Source: Halobacillus litoralis (GTDB lineage Bacteria; Bacillota; Bacilli; Bacillales; Halobacillaceae). From it: a DNA stretch of 64,000 nucleotides. The notes beneath the pieces are model-generated. The model searched no databases. It saw only the letters and a program-made list of their open reading frames with translations, and was not told the origin of the DNA. This document shows positions 43,892-53,700 of the stretch, in pieces. The stretch covers positions 1,753,001 through 1,817,000 of the forward strand of contig NZ_CP026118.1 of the NCBI RefSeq assembly GCF_004101865.1. Direction: 5' to 3'. Every line of letters starts with the position of its first letter. The first letter of the stretch is position 1. The position numbers and the translations under genes were made by a program.

Positions 43892-44029
43892 TTATGCGAT
43901 TGCGTATTCTTCTCCAGTAATATCCTGGTACTGCTCCTCTGTAAGCCACTCATACTCAACAAAATCGCCTACATCCGACTTGTCGTACAAACCCATCTGG
44001 TAATAAGTCCTAATTGCATTGAAATACAT
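43892..44029 (-). CDS. XkdX-family small tail protein
   Basis: 45 residues, with GGAGGGACTTT upstream of the ATG at 44029. The pattern YYQMGLYDKSDVGDFVE...LTEEQYQDITGEEY is typical of XkdX, encoded between tail fibre and lysis genes in PBSX-like phages. Exact role unknown. Confidence 0.8.
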   Translation of the reverse strand: MYFNAIRTYYQMGLYDKSDVGDFVEYEWLTEEQYQDITGEEYAIA

Positions 44030-44044
44030 AAAGTCCCTCCTATA

Positions 44045-44413
44045 TTAATTAATTCCATTGCGAGCAAGCTTTAAAAGCAAATCGGAGTTTAGTGCTTTTG
44101 CATCTTTTAGCTGCTGGCCTTGTTCAGCCATAGTCTTCAGATGCATTGCATTCATTTGAAGTACTCCTTGCACATCCATCTCCAACTTTTCTTTGTCCGC
44201 TTTCAGCTGTTCGAATTCCTTTAACTGAATCGCTGGGCGATCAGGTAAAAACTTTTCTGTTGACCAGGTTTTTGTTGTAGGATCATACTGCTTCCAGACG
44301 TATTCTGAATCCATGCTTTCGATTTCTACGGCGTTAGGATCGTTCATAGCATCCCTTGTCATTTTCACGCCCGTACAGATATTGTCCCCGTTTAATTCTG
44401 CATAGAATTTCAT
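44045..44413 (-). CDS. XkdW-like tail-fibre accessory protein
   Basis: 122 residues: an N-terminal beta-rich part (MKFYAELNGDNICTGVK...EYVWKQYDP) and a C-terminal coiled coil (65-120). Position between tail fibre and XkdX matches XkdW, which may be a fibre assembly or attachment factor. The assignment rests mostly on position. Confidence 0.6.
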   Translation of the reverse strand: MKFYAELNGDNICTGVKMTRDAMNDPNAVEIESMDSEYVWKQYDPTTKTWSTEKFLPDRPAIQLKEFEQLKADKEKLEMDVQGVLQMNAMHLKTMAEQGQQLKDAKALNSDLLLKLARNGIN

Positions 44414-44430
44414 GCTATCCCTCCTTTATT

Positions 44431-46770
44431 TTATGGAAACTCGACGACGAACCATTGAATGAAGTAGCGCTGACCTGAATCGCCCCTGCGTACATTTAAT
44501 GTAGTAGCGTCTGTAAGTTCCAGGGCCCACTCGACGTCCGCCCCGTCCAATCCAGACGAATAAAGGCTTTCACTGTAAAAGACCGCGGCCTTATTCATGT
44601 CTACCGCAGAAATAGTAACGTTTAAAGCGCTTAACGTCGTATCAATATATCCGCTTTGTACGTTCACACCATCCTGGAATTCGATGACTTCCCAGGAAAA
44701 GTACCTTTGGGTATTGTAGTTATTCGCTGATGATAACTCAATTTCGCTTGAGGTATTAAATTTGGCTAATACCTTAGTTTTTTGGATCGTCGCTGTGGAT
44801 GCATCGCTTGTATGAAAACCCTTTGGCAAGACAATCGATTTACTTAAGTCCACAGGGCTTATAGTTACAATACGGGAATAACCAGACCCTGAATTATTTC
44901 CACGCTGCACGCTCTTGATCGCGCTTGTCGTGATTCCGTTTACCCCGTCCGTCAGTTCCTGGAAGGTCGGTATTCCGTCACTGTCAGCGTCCGCGACTGT
45001 TCCACCTTTGCCAATAACGGCGTCGCGGACCTGTTGTTTCCCGTTACTGACAGATTGCTTTAAATCGACGCCATCCACAGTTACAGAAGCGAAGGAAACG
45101 TCGGCGCCTTGATTCGCGATCTCCGCCCAAGGACGCCACCCATTATTATCACTAAATCGATGGAATATTTTATTTGTCGTCACGTCCATGAATAGCTGCT
45201 TTTTATAAGCAGAAGTATATACCTGCTGTATAAGGTACCCATTTGATCCCGAAGGCGATCCGTTTAAATTGCCATTTGAAAGGTAATAGAATCCCGCCCC
45301 GTTTGGTACGTTATCGACATGGTAGTCGATCCGCTTTGCCTGGGTACCTAAACCATATGATTCTGCCCAGTCTTGCACAGCATTGGCTTTCGCCTGGGCG
45401 CCTGCGGTTGTTTCCTGTTCTTTCCACGGTTCCCAAACATCTGACGCCTTTGTTCTAGTATAAACCCTGTTCATTCCAGAAGTAGGATAAACCCCGATAG
45501 CCACCTGAGAAGCAGCCGTTTTTGATACTTTTATATGAATTATGGAATAGGTGTCTGTCGTAGGCGCGTTTACTAGGTCAAAACCGTCGTAAAATCCTGT
45601 ATTATCAAGAGTGTCTACATCCGTTTGCTGTGCCAGCTGCTTCGTATCAGACCCTAATCCAAAACTTTTCGCCCAGTCTTGCACAGCATCGGCTTTCGCC
45701 TGGGCGCCTGCCGTTGTTTCAATCGTCTTTTTATCCCAGGTTATCGGGTCCCCCGCGGTCATTGTAGCGTTGGTACTTTCCCATACTTGAGAACCACTAT
45801 GATGCCCTGTTTTTATAACAGTCGCCTTTACATTACTACGCTCGAAGGTCCATTCCCCAGTATCTTCGTCATGTTTAGCGTTATGCGCTATATAGGTCCC
45901 GTAATCTAGCGTAGTACCGTCACCCTGGTACTTCATCCATCCCAGCGCGCCGTAGACCCCTATGCGACCATGCCAGATACGGGCGTCTGTTTCTAAGTCA
46001 CCTGTCATTTTGTCGCCTGACTTATGGACGACTTCGCTGTCGACGGCGATCTTTGCCCACTCGTTCCAAGTGCCATTAACTTTTGTTCTCATATAGTTGT
46101 CTTGATTATGAAGGTCAATGTAAATCTGACTCGCATAATCCATTCCAGGATGATGCTGATGGATAAGATAACCTGCGGCTGTCGGTTGATTTGTTGCGTC
46201 AGTTCCTATATAGAAAAACCCGTTGGTAGTGACATTGTCTAAATTTCCCGTAAAGCGTGAAGGTGTGCCTAGACCCATGCTTTTCGCCCAGTCTTTGACT
46301 TCTGTCGCTTTCGTTTGTGCGCCTTCGGTTGTTTCCATTTGAACCCATGAGGACCATACCCCATTAGAACATATCCTCTTATACATATTACCTACCGTAC
46401 TTCCGCCCGAAGGGAAATAAACCTGTATTATATATGCGGTATCTATAGAAGTAACAATACAGAATCCGTTTGTATCGCCAGGTCGATTAAGTGCTGCTGT
46501 TTGTCCATAGTAAAAACCCGACTTATAAAGATTGTTAAAATCACCTGAATATAGGTTTGCTGTTGTACCTAGCCCGAAGCTTTCAGCGTAATCTATCGCC
46601 GCTTGTTCGGCGTCATTCGCCTTCGTTTGGGCACCGTCTTTCGTTTCAACTGTTTGATCAATCTTTTCCCAGTTCTCATTCAACATTGTGGTAACATTAA
46701 AATACATTTCATCTTTGGGATCTTCACTTGTTACCATGTAGAGGTCAAGGTTATTTGTATTATTCGGCAC
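44431..46770 (-). CDS. Tail fibre / receptor-binding protein with pyocin-knob repeats
   Basis: 779 residues from a GTG at 46770 with GGAGGG upstream. After an N-terminal attachment part, four modules of about 150 residues repeat linkers such as GAQAKADAVQDWAKSFGLG and knob domains (GFYYGQTAALNRPG, GNMYKRICSNGVWSSW). The C-terminal 180 residues are beta-rich and likely bind the receptor. Linkers are near-identical at the DNA level, so modules can recombine. Located between the XkdU/YmfQ- and XkdW-like genes. Confidence 0.85.
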   Translation of the reverse strand: MPNNTNNLDLYMVTSEDPKDEMYFNVTTMLNENWEKIDQTVETKDGAQTKANDAEQAAIDYAESFGLGTTANLYSGDFNNLYKSGFYYGQTAALNRPGDTNGFCIVTSIDTAYIIQVYFPSGGSTVGNMYKRICSNGVWSSWVQMETTEGAQTKATEVKDWAKSMGLGTPSRFTGNLDNVTTNGFFYIGTDATNQPTAAGYLIHQHHPGMDYASQIYIDLHNQDNYMRTKVNGTWNEWAKIAVDSEVVHKSGDKMTGDLETDARIWHGRIGVYGALGWMKYQGDGTTLDYGTYIAHNAKHDEDTGEWTFERSNVKATVIKTGHHSGSQVWESTNATMTAGDPITWDKKTIETTAGAQAKADAVQDWAKSFGLGSDTKQLAQQTDVDTLDNTGFYDGFDLVNAPTTDTYSIIHIKVSKTAASQVAIGVYPTSGMNRVYTRTKASDVWEPWKEQETTAGAQAKANAVQDWAESYGLGTQAKRIDYHVDNVPNGAGFYYLSNGNLNGSPSGSNGYLIQQVYTSAYKKQLFMDVTTNKIFHRFSDNNGWRPWAEIANQGADVSFASVTVDGVDLKQSVSNGKQQVRDAVIGKGGTVADADSDGIPTFQELTDGVNGITTSAIKSVQRGNNSGSGYSRIVTISPVDLSKSIVLPKGFHTSDASTATIQKTKVLAKFNTSSEIELSSANNYNTQRYFSWEVIEFQDGVNVQSGYIDTTLSALNVTISAVDMNKAAVFYSESLYSSGLDGADVEWALELTDATTLNVRRGDSGQRYFIQWFVVEFP
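45364..45720. repeat. Near-identical linker repeats inside the tail fibre gene
   Basis: About 50 bp at 45364-45414 recur almost unchanged at 45671-45720, with diverged copies near 46285-46337 and 46585-46650. They encode the linker between knob modules. Confidence 0.7.
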
Positions 46771-46782
46771 CTGACATCCCTC

Positions 46783-47334
46783 CTAAAAAGAAAAAGCATC
46801 CAATGTGGATGCTTCCATTTCATTTATTGTTAATTTCTCAACTTCATCAATAAAGTAATACCTGAATTCAAATTCAAACGGCAAGTGAGCTGGTATTATT
46901 CGCAATACACTTTCTCTTACATCATCCAAGTTTGAAGGCACCCCATAAAAACTGGTAAAAGCAACGATGATTATTCCATTTTCAAACCTAGTCTCTACTT
47001 GACCGTTTGTATATGCATCAACCACTCTTTTGAGCAGAATATTATGGGATGCATCGCCTTTACGCATTTTTGCTTTAACTACTGATCTTCTTTCTTCTAG
47101 GGAGTTTTTATAAGACGCATTTACCCCATACTCCTTCTCCCACCACTCGATGGTCCATGTTGCCGTATTAATAGAAAACTGTAATAATATTTCATCTAAG
47201 ATATCTTGGATCTTACCTAATTCATCTCCCCTTATGTCCATTAGCATTCTCATGATATCAGAACGTTCATAAAGGTCTGGTAAGCTATTAAACAACCTTT
47301 CTCCTACAGGAATCGACTCGTCTACAAATATCAT
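46783..47334 (-). CDS. YmfQ/XkdU-like baseplate-fibre protein
   Basis: 183 residues with the YmfQ-family start (LFNSLPDLYERSDIMRMLMDIRGDELGKIQDIL) and WWEKEYG. In Mu-like tails (gp48) it links the baseplate to the fibre. Its start overlaps the stop of the baseplate J gene by 4 bp. Confidence 0.8.
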   Translation of the reverse strand: MIFVDESIPVGERLFNSLPDLYERSDIMRMLMDIRGDELGKIQDILDEILLQFSINTATWTIEWWEKEYGVNASYKNSLEERRSVVKAKMRKGDASHNILLKRVVDAYTNGQVETRFENGIIIVAFTSFYGVPSNLDDVRESVLRIIPAHLPFEFEFRYYFIDEVEKLTINEMEASTLDAFSF

Positions 47335-48443
47335 GTGTAACTGACACTCCCTAATGAAGCCGAATCTGTTCTGGATAATGTTATATTTTCTAAGCTCCCG
47401 TTTAAGGTTATATCTCCAAAATCGAGCACGCCTTCAGCTTGAATTATAGCTGCAGCGACACCTTTAACTCTAATAACAGCTCCCGGATCAAGCTGATTAA
47501 AATGTTGATCCAGTGCTTCCTCTACATTCCCTTTAACTTGACTTAGGGAATAATTATCTGTTGGTTGTAATGCTGGAATATTAACATCAACTACGAATGG
47601 ATCGACAGTAACTACAGTGACTATAGCTCCTATAGGTGCTTCACCCAAGCCTGCCCCATCTTGAGTAGGGTCAATATGGGTTTGAACTTCTTGTACTACC
47701 TCTGGTGATGCAGGGTTATTGTTACGGTCAAAGATAATTAATCGGACGGTATTAGCCCCGTCCCATAATGAATCAACTAACACGGTTCCTACACTTGCAA
47801 TTTGCTGAGCCCATGTTACATAGTCGCTGATATTACCTGCGCCGTCCGCTTTTTGATTATCTTCAAGAATTCTTTTTCTTAAAGACTCATCACTTTCAAT
47901 GTCAAACCCTCCAGAAGTACCTGTTGAGTTTTGAACAGCAGTTACTCCATCAAGGTTTGTAACCAGGATACTTATGGAGTAAGGTTTTACGTTACCACTT
48001 CTCCCTGCATTAACCGCCTGTATCCCTATGTTAACTTCACCATCAGTATCTATTGAGAGCTCTTCTGTAGTCTCGAATTCAATAGAAGGTGTAATATTGT
48101 CAGCCGGCGTTGCTACTCTAGTTCCTGCTGGGATTATAGTGCCGGGTTCTCCTGAGAGTTTAGTTTCTCCGGTCGCTTTCACTGCGTCTTGTCTGGTCAA
48201 TCCACGCTCAGAAGCTTTATGATCTAAATAAACACCAAAAGTTGTAGAAACAAACCCTCTTTGTAAGACCTGTCTGCACCACTCAGCCGTTTTAGCAAGC
48301 TCAGGCGATAATGGAGCCATGGTGTCCCATATAAAGGTACCTTCTGATTTATCTAAATCGTTCCCCATAGCATCGAGCATTCTTTGGAGAATTTCTTCTT
48401 CTGATTCTTCTTCTAAAAAAGATGGTAAAGGCAACTCATTCAT
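47331..48443 (-). CDS. Baseplate J-like protein (XkdT)
   Basis: 370 residues with the baseplate_J pattern (ATGETKLSGEPGTIIPAGTRVATP, SDESLRKRILEDNQ, NISDYVTWAQQIASVGTVLV). It forms the baseplate wedge of contractile tails. Overlaps neighbours on both sides by 4 bp. Confidence 0.9.
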   Translation of the reverse strand: MNELPLPSFLEEESEEEILQRMLDAMGNDLDKSEGTFIWDTMAPLSPELAKTAEWCRQVLQRGFVSTTFGVYLDHKASERGLTRQDAVKATGETKLSGEPGTIIPAGTRVATPADNITPSIEFETTEELSIDTDGEVNIGIQAVNAGRSGNVKPYSISILVTNLDGVTAVQNSTGTSGGFDIESDESLRKRILEDNQKADGAGNISDYVTWAQQIASVGTVLVDSLWDGANTVRLIIFDRNNNPASPEVVQEVQTHIDPTQDGAGLGEAPIGAIVTVVTVDPFVVDVNIPALQPTDNYSLSQVKGNVEEALDQHFNQLDPGAVIRVKGVAAAIIQAEGVLDFGDITLNGSLENITLSRTDSASLGSVSYT

Positions 48444-48904
48444 GATGAAAAGTTCACCTCCCCGTTTACTGTGCCTGATACGTTTCGAATACTTTGCACC
48501 TCAAAATCAAACGAAACTTTATCTTTTTCCCAACCAAAGTTGAAATTTCGAACATTCGCTGTTCTGGGATCAACTTCCAAACATTCAGTAGTCATACGTT
48601 TTATTTCACTCTCGATAGCTTCTTTGGTTAATCCTCTTCCTAATACATCATTAAACTCCTGGCCAAAGTCCTCAGAATAAATCAAACTACTATACCTTCG
48701 GGTTCTGACTGCTTTCTTGCACCACTCAATCCAAGAGTCTTCTCCATCCACTTGAACAAATTTACCTGTGGGGGAAATCGAAAACTCACCTGTTTCATAA
48801 TCAAATACAACACTTCTACCAAACCTAATGACATTACCAGGTTCTCCTGAAGTAATATTAGTTTCTGCCTGTTGGTACGCTTTCTCAGGAAAGAGTTTGC
48901 TCAT
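48440..48904 (-). CDS. XkdS-like baseplate protein (DUF2634)
   Basis: 154 residues with the gp25-like signature (WIEWCKKAVRTRRYSSLIYSEDFG...FEVQSI). Wedge component. Overlaps xkdT- and xkdR-like genes by 4 bp. Confidence 0.85.
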   Translation of the reverse strand: MSKLFPEKAYQQAETNITSGEPGNVIRFGRSVVFDYETGEFSISPTGKFVQVDGEDSWIEWCKKAVRTRRYSSLIYSEDFGQEFNDVLGRGLTKEAIESEIKRMTTECLEVDPRTANVRNFNFGWEKDKVSFDFEVQSIRNVSGTVNGEVNFSS

Positions 48905-49176
48905 CTTGCCACCACCTTGCTGATGATTACATGATCTTGGCCACCATTAACCAACAGAACTACCACACGGTCTCCCTTGGATAAACTACTGGATTGAGAT
49001 AGTTGTTCGGCAAGAAGATAGTCAGAGATGGGTTCTTTAAAATTGTCTAACTTTAAATCGAGACGCTCGTTCATTGTCCCCAACTCACCTCCAAGCCCTT
49101 GCATGGTTCTTGAAGCGTGTTGTCGATTGCTATTATATAAGTCTTTAGCTACTTCTTTAAAAGGATCCCTGGTCAT
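48901..49176 (-). CDS. XkdR-like tail protein (DUF2577)
   Basis: 91 residues from the ATG at 49176, behind GGAGGAAATATT; an in-frame extension to 49215 lies in the end of the previous gene. C-terminus LSKGDRVVVLLVNGGQDHVII is typical of the family. Overlaps the XkdQ-like gene by 20 bp. Confidence 0.75.
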   Translation of the reverse strand: MTRDPFKEVAKDLYNSNRQHASRTMQGLGGELGTMNERLDLKLDNFKEPISDYLLAEQLSQSSSLSKGDRVVVLLVNGGQDHVIISKVVAR

Positions 49177-50128
49177 AATATTTCCTCCTGATATGATCAA
49201 GTGAGCCCATTTCAAGTGTCATAAATCCGCTTGCTTTTAAGTCGCGTTTTACTGAAATAACATACTGTTGCGCATTATCAACTTCCACTAGATCACCTAC
49301 TCGAATTACGTTAATATCTAGCCCTCTTACGGTAGTAGTCTGATCTATCCCTGCCAGCTGTTTGTTTCCAGCTTTTTCAGCATCTTTTTTTGTTTTGACC
49401 TTATCATCTTGTAAGATCTTTTGAAGAGTACCGAACTTCTCAGTATCTTTGGACACTGTAGCAAGCACAGGTGTTTTTTTGTCTTCTTCCTCTTTCCCTA
49501 GGACTTTCACTTGTGTTACAGCACTTTCAAGTGTTTTTCTATTTCTAACTTCTTCATTGGCTTCTAAAATCCAAACATCTCTGTTACTCCCAAAAGGAAC
49601 TAAGTCCAAACGATTCCTGTTCATCCGGGGGATAAACAAATCTCCCCCTTTATCGGACGTCTCAGACAGGTCTCTTTGAATCATTCGGTAGATTGGTTGT
49701 GCCCTATATACAGACTTGGCCAATGCTATATGAGTATCAGATATCTCCCCAAGAGGAATTTCCCAATCAGAGGCATATTCTTTCAAACGATGAGAAGCAG
49801 TCTTTCCCTTGGAAAATAAATATTCATCCTCACTTTTAGCTAAATAAATTGAGCGATCATATGCCTCTATAGATATATTTTTGAGTCCTTTCTTGGCGTC
49901 ATCTACATCCCATATAACACCATTAAATATTTCTCCGTAAGAAGTGGTATTAAATAATTTACCAGTCACCTTAAGCTCATCCCCACCTGTTATTACAGGT
50001 AAGTCGGGGTGACTTTTTATTGTTAAACTCATCCTTACGGCAACACTATCCAGCTCTTCTTCCATGGATATATCCTGAAGCAAGTCATTAAGAATGTACT
50101 CATTATTTAATACAATCTCATAATTCAT
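49157..50128 (-). CDS. XkdQ-like baseplate hub protein
   Basis: 323 residues with the gpD/hub-like N-terminus (VAVRMSLTIKSHPDLPVITGGDELKVTG...EIFNGVIWDVD). Matches XkdQ in position and size. Likely the cell-puncturing hub. Overlaps XkdP-like by 4 bp. Confidence 0.85.
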   Translation of the reverse strand: MNYEIVLNNEYILNDLLQDISMEEELDSVAVRMSLTIKSHPDLPVITGGDELKVTGKLFNTTSYGEIFNGVIWDVDDAKKGLKNISIEAYDRSIYLAKSEDEYLFSKGKTASHRLKEYASDWEIPLGEISDTHIALAKSVYRAQPIYRMIQRDLSETSDKGGDLFIPRMNRNRLDLVPFGSNRDVWILEANEEVRNRKTLESAVTQVKVLGKEEEDKKTPVLATVSKDTEKFGTLQKILQDDKVKTKKDAEKAGNKQLAGIDQTTTVRGLDINVIRVGDLVEVDNAQQYVISVKRDLKASGFMTLEMGSLDHIRRKYYDQGSF

Positions 50129-50748
50129 GGCATGACCAACTTCTGCCCTGGATAAATCAAGTCTGGATTTGATCCAATAGTGGATTTATTTTCCGGTATC
50201 TTATAAATCGATGGCCATTTACTTCCGCTACCTAACTCACTTTTAGCGATATCCCATAAGTTATCTCCTTTAACGACAACATAGACCTTTGGTTTTGGTT
50301 TTGATGGTCGTGATTTGGGCTTTTCTGATTTAGTGCTTTTTCGAATTTTAATCTCTTTGTATGCCCTGAATTCAATATCAAAATAAAGATCGCCAGGCTC
50401 ACCTCCACGGATTTGTGGAGAGATACTGGCGATTCTGTACATGTCATTTATGGGACTTTCAGTGATTAATAATCGTATTGGCTTTCCTGATTCTCTCACT
50501 TTCTCTAATTTTTCAAAAGCATCATGCGGATCCGGAATGTCTTGATATTGACAATAGGAATCAGAGTGTAGAGGAAAAAAAGAAGAGAATGCAACGGTTG
50601 GCACCCTCTCTCCAGTAGGAATATCTACTTCCCCTACATCATTAATATCGATTGTCTCAATCATTTTTTCTCTTATGATATCCACAGTCTGTGGGTTAAC
50701 AGGAAAATGAAAGTCTCCAAACTCCGATGACAAAAGGTAAAAGTCCAT
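50125..50748 (-). CDS. XkdP-like LysM tail protein
   Basis: 207 residues from the ATG at 50748 (AGGAGGTG upstream; an earlier in-frame start at 50757 overlaps the ribosome-binding site). A C-terminal LysM domain (YVVVKGDNLWDIAKSELGSG...PDLIYPGQKLVMP) binds peptidoglycan. Located between tape measure and hub genes, as in PBSX. Confidence 0.85.
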   Translation of the reverse strand: MDFYLLSSEFGDFHFPVNPQTVDIIREKMIETIDINDVGEVDIPTGERVPTVAFSSFFPLHSDSYCQYQDIPDPHDAFEKLEKVRESGKPIRLLITESPINDMYRIASISPQIRGGEPGDLYFDIEFRAYKEIKIRKSTKSEKPKSRPSKPKPKVYVVVKGDNLWDIAKSELGSGSKWPSIYKIPENKSTIGSNPDLIYPGQKLVMP

Positions 50749-50760
50749 ACCGTGCACCTC

Positions 50761-53700
50761 CTACGATTTATTTGACAAGTAAGCTTTCAGTTCTTTCGCG
50801 AATCTCCAACCTACTTCTTCAGCGATTTCATCAATTCTCTCGTCCAAGTTATCTCCGTCGCCTACCACAACTTGTCCTATCATCCCTTCAAAGTCCATTT
50901 GAATGTGAGTTTCTCTTCCATTATCACCAGAGTAGTCCTCTTCCGGTGCTTTGTATTCGGGCGCTTGATATCTAGGTGCATTCCCTACGATTCCACCTTC
51001 TGCATAGGGTTTAACACCGAGCGCTTCACCAGTCTGTTGCCATAAGCCAAGAGCTCTGTCTCTTCTCTTAGCACTTAAAGGAATGATAGACTCTGGACCA
51101 TCTTCGGCCACTAATCCTACGTGAGGGCTGCTTAATATTCCGCCCTCTGCATGAGGTGTGATTTTGTTCATGACCCAAGAGGCGCCCCTTGAAATAGAGC
51201 TACCTAAGCTTGATGCAGTGCTCTTCGCTTTATTAAAAGCGCTAGTGACCGCACCTGCCAAACGGGATCCCCAGCTGCGGAAAGTACCTACCAATCCACT
51301 GAAGACACTGGATGCTGAAGGAGCAATACGAGCGATGATTCCAGCAACTCCTCCAGGAAGTCCTCGGACACCACTGATACCGCTAGATTCAGCACTCTTC
51401 ATTCTGGAGAGGAACAAACTAGTTAGAGGACTCAACTTCCCTGAAGATAACCCTGGCAATCGTCCTAGGATGCCTCCGACACCGCCAGGCATTCCACTCA
51501 CTCCGCTAACACCTGAATCTCCTGCTGAACCCATCATAGAGCCGAACAACCATCCAAGAGGGCTGAGTACTCCTGATGAAATCCCAGGAAGTCTACCTAG
51601 AATACCACCTACGCCTCCAGGCATGCCATTTATACCTTGGATACCCTGACGGCTTGCTCCTCCCATTGTTCGACCAAGTACACCACCCAAAGGAAATAAA
51701 GCAGCTGCACTTGCGCCTGGTACGCTCCCAGCGATTCTGCTTACTCCTGAAGGCAATCCGTTAATTCCTGATAACCCGTCCTGTTTGGCAGAACCAAACC
51801 ATCTGCCGAACTTGGGACCTAGTGCCCCTAAAATAGAACCTGCATTCCTCGGGAGATTCTGTACCGTTTTCTTGAAGCCAGAGGAGAACTCATCGACTTT
51901 TTCTTTTGCGGGACCGAAATTTAGTTTCTTAGCAAAATCGAATGTTTTCCCTCCGAGTAATCGTCCGAGCGAATCCCCGCCAATAGATCCGGCTATACCT
52001 CCAACAGTTCCGCCAATAGCTGTTCCTATGCCAGGAACCACAGAACCGATTGCAGCTCCAGTTGCGGCTCCGCCTAAACCTCCAGCCATTCCTCCGGCCG
52101 CTTGTGATTTGGCTCTTCCGCCTTTGGCAGTCATCATTTCAAGAGCACCTAAAGCCCCGCCTAATAGAGGCACCTTCTTAAGGAAGCTTTTACCTTTTGA
52201 TAAAAATCCAACAGCCGGAGCTTTAGGAGGGGTGGGGCCTTGTGGTGGTTTAGGTGTTTTCGTTTTCCTGGTTCGAGCCTGCTCTTTCCTACGCTGAGCC
52301 CGGGTCATAGCAGTGGCCGCTCCCCCAGAACCAGGTCCGCCACCTTTTCCGCCTTTCTTGCTACCGATTAAACCTTTAGTCTTTTTACCTAGCCATCCTG
52401 CTAGTTTAAAGCCACCAAGCTTCTTCGTTAATCCAGCAAGTATCGCTGTCGCAAACACGGTACCTAACATGTTCCCTTTGCTTTCGAAAGTGCTAGAGTA
52501 CACGTTTCCAAGTGATTCGAGAGCTTTGTTGATAATCTTTCCTAAATCGAAGTTATCTGCAAAACCCTCCAAGAAAGAACTAGCTGCGGTTGACCCTGCG
52601 TTTACGAACGGGCTTTGGTCCTCTTCTTCGGCCTTTATTCCTGCTAGTGCCATTAACGCAGCACCGAAAGCAGAACCTACCCCCTCACCCATCGTAGTGG
52701 CGACAGATTCCATTGCACTGCGACCAGGACCGTCATACCATTCAGCAAATGGCTTAGCTACGAATTCATCCCAAGCAATGTTCATCTTGCCTAAAAAGTC
52801 GGCTTCTTTAAATTCACCAGACGTGACTACATCAACTACAACCTCAACACCTGCGTTTAGTTTCTTAGACATAGACTTACCGAAATCCTCGATAGCTTCC
52901 TGGTTGTTTGTTATGAAGGACTCAAGTCTCCCAAGTTGGTCGGTAAGATTTTCTACGAACGATCGAGCTGCTGGCCCTAGACCCTTTTCTCCACCAATTA
53001 CCATGAGCATACCGCTCCACGCAGATCCAAGCATTCTTACAGAGTTATATAAAGTGTCCCTCATCGTTCCTGCCATGTCTGACGCGGCGTCTTCAGAATT
53101 GGCAAGTTGTTCTGTATAATCAGCTATTGCTTCTGACCCTGTATCCATAAGTTTTGAAAAAGCAGGACCAGCTTCAAGACCGAATATTCTGTAAGCTTGA
53201 GCTCCTTTTAACCCAGCAACCTCTGCTGCTTTGACGATTCCGGGAAGGTCTTTCAATTCACCAGACGAATTGGTGACACTGACTCCTAAACGATCAAGCT
53301 CTTTACGCGCCGTACTTGTCGGATCGACCAGCTGTGCAAAGATTCCTCTTAAGGCTGTACCTGCCCTTTCACCTTGAATACCCGCTTTACTAATCAAACC
53401 GATTGCTGCAGAGGTCGCTTCTATCGTCTGACCTGCATCAGCTGCAGCAGGGGCTGCGTAGGATAGAGCATTTCCTAATTGTTCAACATTCGTATTTGCC
53501 GTGGCTTGTGTCTTAGCCATGACATCTACTATTCGTTTGTATTGATCGATATCGTAACCAAATCCAGTCAAAACATTGGAAGAAATGTCGGCTGCCCTAG
53601 CTAAGTCCAGTTGACCAGCAGTTGCTAAATCAAGTGTTTGAGGCAGAGCTGACATAGATTCATTGGCCTTGAAGCCTGCCATTGATAAATAACCCAGTGC

